From NCBI GenBank assembly GCA_003152215.1, contig PLZP01000041.1:1-61122 (forward strand): a DNA stretch of 61,122 bases, given 5' to 3'. A program made the position numbers and the translations under genes. This DNA is from Acidimicrobiaceae bacterium. Its GTDB lineage: Bacteria; Actinomycetota; Acidimicrobiia; Acidimicrobiales; RAAP-2. The notes beneath the pieces were generated by a model, which did no database searches, was not told the DNA's origin, and saw only the letters and a list, made by a program, of their open reading frames with translations. Shown piece after piece: positions 59,888 to 61,122 of the stretch. Positions within the stretch are counted from its first letter, which is position 1. Each line of letters opens with the position of its first letter.

Positions 59888-61122
59888 ATGCCCGAACTGG
59901 CCCCCGGATCGATGCCATCGCGCGCTCAGGTCGTCGTCATCGGGGGAGGTATCGGCGGCTGCTCAATCCTTTACTGGTTGGCCCGGCTTGGTCTGCGCGA
60001 CGCCGTGTTGGTCGAACGCTCGCAGTTGACCAGCGGGTCGACGTTCCATTCGGCCGGTCTGGTGGGTCAACTACGACAATCACTGACGCTCACGAGAATG
60101 ATGATGAACTCGGTCGAGCTCTACCGTTCCCTCGGTGAGGAGGTCGACCTCGAGACGGGCTGGCGAGAAGTGGGATCGCTGCGACTCGCCTCGTCGCGTG
60201 AACGGATGGAAGAACTGCAGCGCCAAGCCGACTGGGCCGAAACCTTTGGCCTGCCCCTGCACCTCATATCGGCCGACGAAGCCCAGGAGCGATTCCCGGT
60301 CATGACGACCGACGGCGTCTACGGGGCGGCCTTCTTGCCGACCGACGGGTACGTCGATCCGAGTCAGCTGACCCTGGCCCTGGCCAAAGGGGCCCGCCAA
60401 CGCGGTGCGACGATTTTCACCGATACCCGCGTGACGGCCATCAACGTCGAGGGCGGTCGAGTGAGTGGCGTCGAGACGAGTCGCGGCACCATCGAGTGCG
60501 AAGTGGTGGTCAACGCCGGGGGAATCTACGCCTACGAGATCGGCCAGATGGTGGGCGTGCACGTGCCGATAATTCCAATGGCCCACCAGTACGTCATCAC
60601 GAAGGACGCCGGCCTGCCGCGCGACATGGCGACTATGCGTGACCCCTCGCTGTTGGTCTACTACCGCGGCGAAAGCGGGGGACTGGTGAGCGGAGGCTAC
60701 GAGCGCAACCCGGCCCCCTGGGGGCTCGACGGCATTCCCGCGACGTTCAACAACCAACTGCTGAGCGAGGACTGGGAGCGGTTCGCGCCAATTTTTGAGG
60801 CCGCGACCCAACGCGTGCCCGACCTCGCCAACGCCGAGATCGTCCAGTTGATCAACGGTCCCGAGGCCTTCACGCCCGACGGCGAATTCATCCTCGGTCC
60901 GAGCGACGTGCGCGGATTCTGGGTGGCCGCCGGATTCTGCGCGCACGGGATCGCCGGCTCGGGCGGCATGGGTCGCTTGATGGCCGAATGGATTGTTGCC
61001 GGCCAGCCCGAACTCGACACGTGGGAGATGGACTCGCGCCGCTTCGGTCCGCACTATCGCAGTCGCGCCTACGCGCTGGCGCGCACCGACGAGGTCTACG
61101 CGACCTACTACGACGTGAAGTA
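59888..61122 (+). CDS. FAD-dependent oxidoreductase, DAO/sarcosine-dehydrogenase type (partial)
   Basis: 411 codons are present; the gene runs off the window. ATG at 59888 is chosen because AAGGAG lies 6 nt upstream; the ATG at 59885 is too close. The FAD motif VVVIGGGIGGCSILYWLARLG is followed by VERSQLTSGSTFHSAGLVGQL (with the His typical of DMGDH/sarcosine dehydrogenases), GCEVVVNAGGIYA-like VVNAGG, and INGPEAFTPDGEFILGPSDVRGFWVAAGFCAHG. Such enzymes oxidise N-methyl amines and often carry a C-terminal GcvT folate domain, which would lie beyond the window edge. Confidence 0.9.
   Translation, partial: MPELAPGSMPSRAQVVVIGGGIGGCSILYWLARLGLRDAVLVERSQLTSGSTFHSAGLVGQLRQSLTLTRMMMNSVELYRSLGEEVDLETGWREVGSLRLASSRERMEELQRQADWAETFGLPLHLISADEAQERFPVMTTDGVYGAAFLPTDGYVDPSQLTLALAKGARQRGATIFTDTRVTAINVEGGRVSGVETSRGTIECEVVVNAGGIYAYEIGQMVGVHVPIIPMAHQYVITKDAGLPRDMATMRDPSLLVYYRGESGGLVSGGYERNPAPWGLDGIPATFNNQLLSEDWERFAPIFEAATQRVPDLANAEIVQLINGPEAFTPDGEFILGPSDVRGFWVAAGFCAHGIAGSGGMGRLMAEWIVAGQPELDTWEMDSRRFGPHYRSRAYALARTDEVYATYYDVK

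Noticed and set aside
60080..61054. Long open frame on the minus strand under the FAD oxidoreductase
   Set aside because: The plus strand encodes a clear FAD enzyme with start, ribosome-binding site and motifs. The opposite frame is a high-GC antisense shadow without family features.

Overview
The window is high-GC DNA from an actinobacterium. Gene order follows conserved actinobacterial blocks: rsmI-metG-tatD-[rpfB slot]-ksgA-ispE; glmU-prs-rplY-pth-mfd-mazG-eno-ftsB-DUF501-ppx; and cofD-cofE beside a GDP-mannose pyrophosphorylase. F420 genes, the actinobacterial mini ribosomal proteins bS22 and bL37, PASTA and NlpC/P60 wall proteins and many probable leaderless mRNAs agree with this. Thr-rich secreted proteins and departures from the mycobacterial pattern (an archaeal-type riboflavin synthase, a GlmU without its acetyltransferase half, no RpfB) suggest a deep lineage such as Acidimicrobiia. 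That placement is inference. No rRNA, CRISPR array, prophage, IS element or origin was seen, and no gene-free stretch exceeds about 300 bases.

Layout. 1-6.2 kb: bL37 (partial), rsmI, metG, tatD, a secreted PASTA/double-psi-barrel protein in the rpfB position, ksgA, ispE, and convergent bS22. 6.2-11.8 kb (minus strand): a two-component system followed by a Thr-rich secreted protein, an ApbE flavin transferase, a ferric-reductase-like haem membrane protein, a NuoF-like flavoprotein and a small ferredoxin. Together these look like an NAD(P)H-to-membrane electron-transfer module. 11.9-25.4 kb: tRNA-Gln, an alpha/beta hydrolase, then a long plus-strand housekeeping run from glmU to ppx. 25.4-27.5 kb: a RimJ-like acetyltransferase, an NlpC/P60 hydrolase and a tRNA-Leu(UAA) with a short variable loop.

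27.5-40.6 kb is a cell-envelope glycan region: GDP-mannose pyrophosphorylase, F420 genes cofE/cofD, a beta-lactamase-fold protein, three translationally coupled glycosyltransferases, an Rmd-like reductase, a giant GT2/membrane protein and a DUF5719 protein. 40.6-50.6 kb holds ftsH, two CPBP proteases, a large membrane protein with a His-rich loop, a Trm112-like protein, a GNAT, a zinc-ribbon RDD protein and a hydrolase. 50.8-59.8 kb carries an alcohol dehydrogenase, then a minus-strand series: GT2, YfhO-like membrane protein, PPK2, F420-type LLM oxidoreductase, archaeal-type riboflavin synthase and thiolase. The window ends inside an FAD oxidoreductase.

Themes linking the genes are flavin/deazaflavin chemistry (cofD, cofE, LLM, RibC, ApbE, NuoF-like), polyphosphate turnover (PPK2, Ppx) and envelope building. 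At least eleven genes have a TANNNT -10 box 6-8 nt before the start codon, so many transcripts are probably leaderless.
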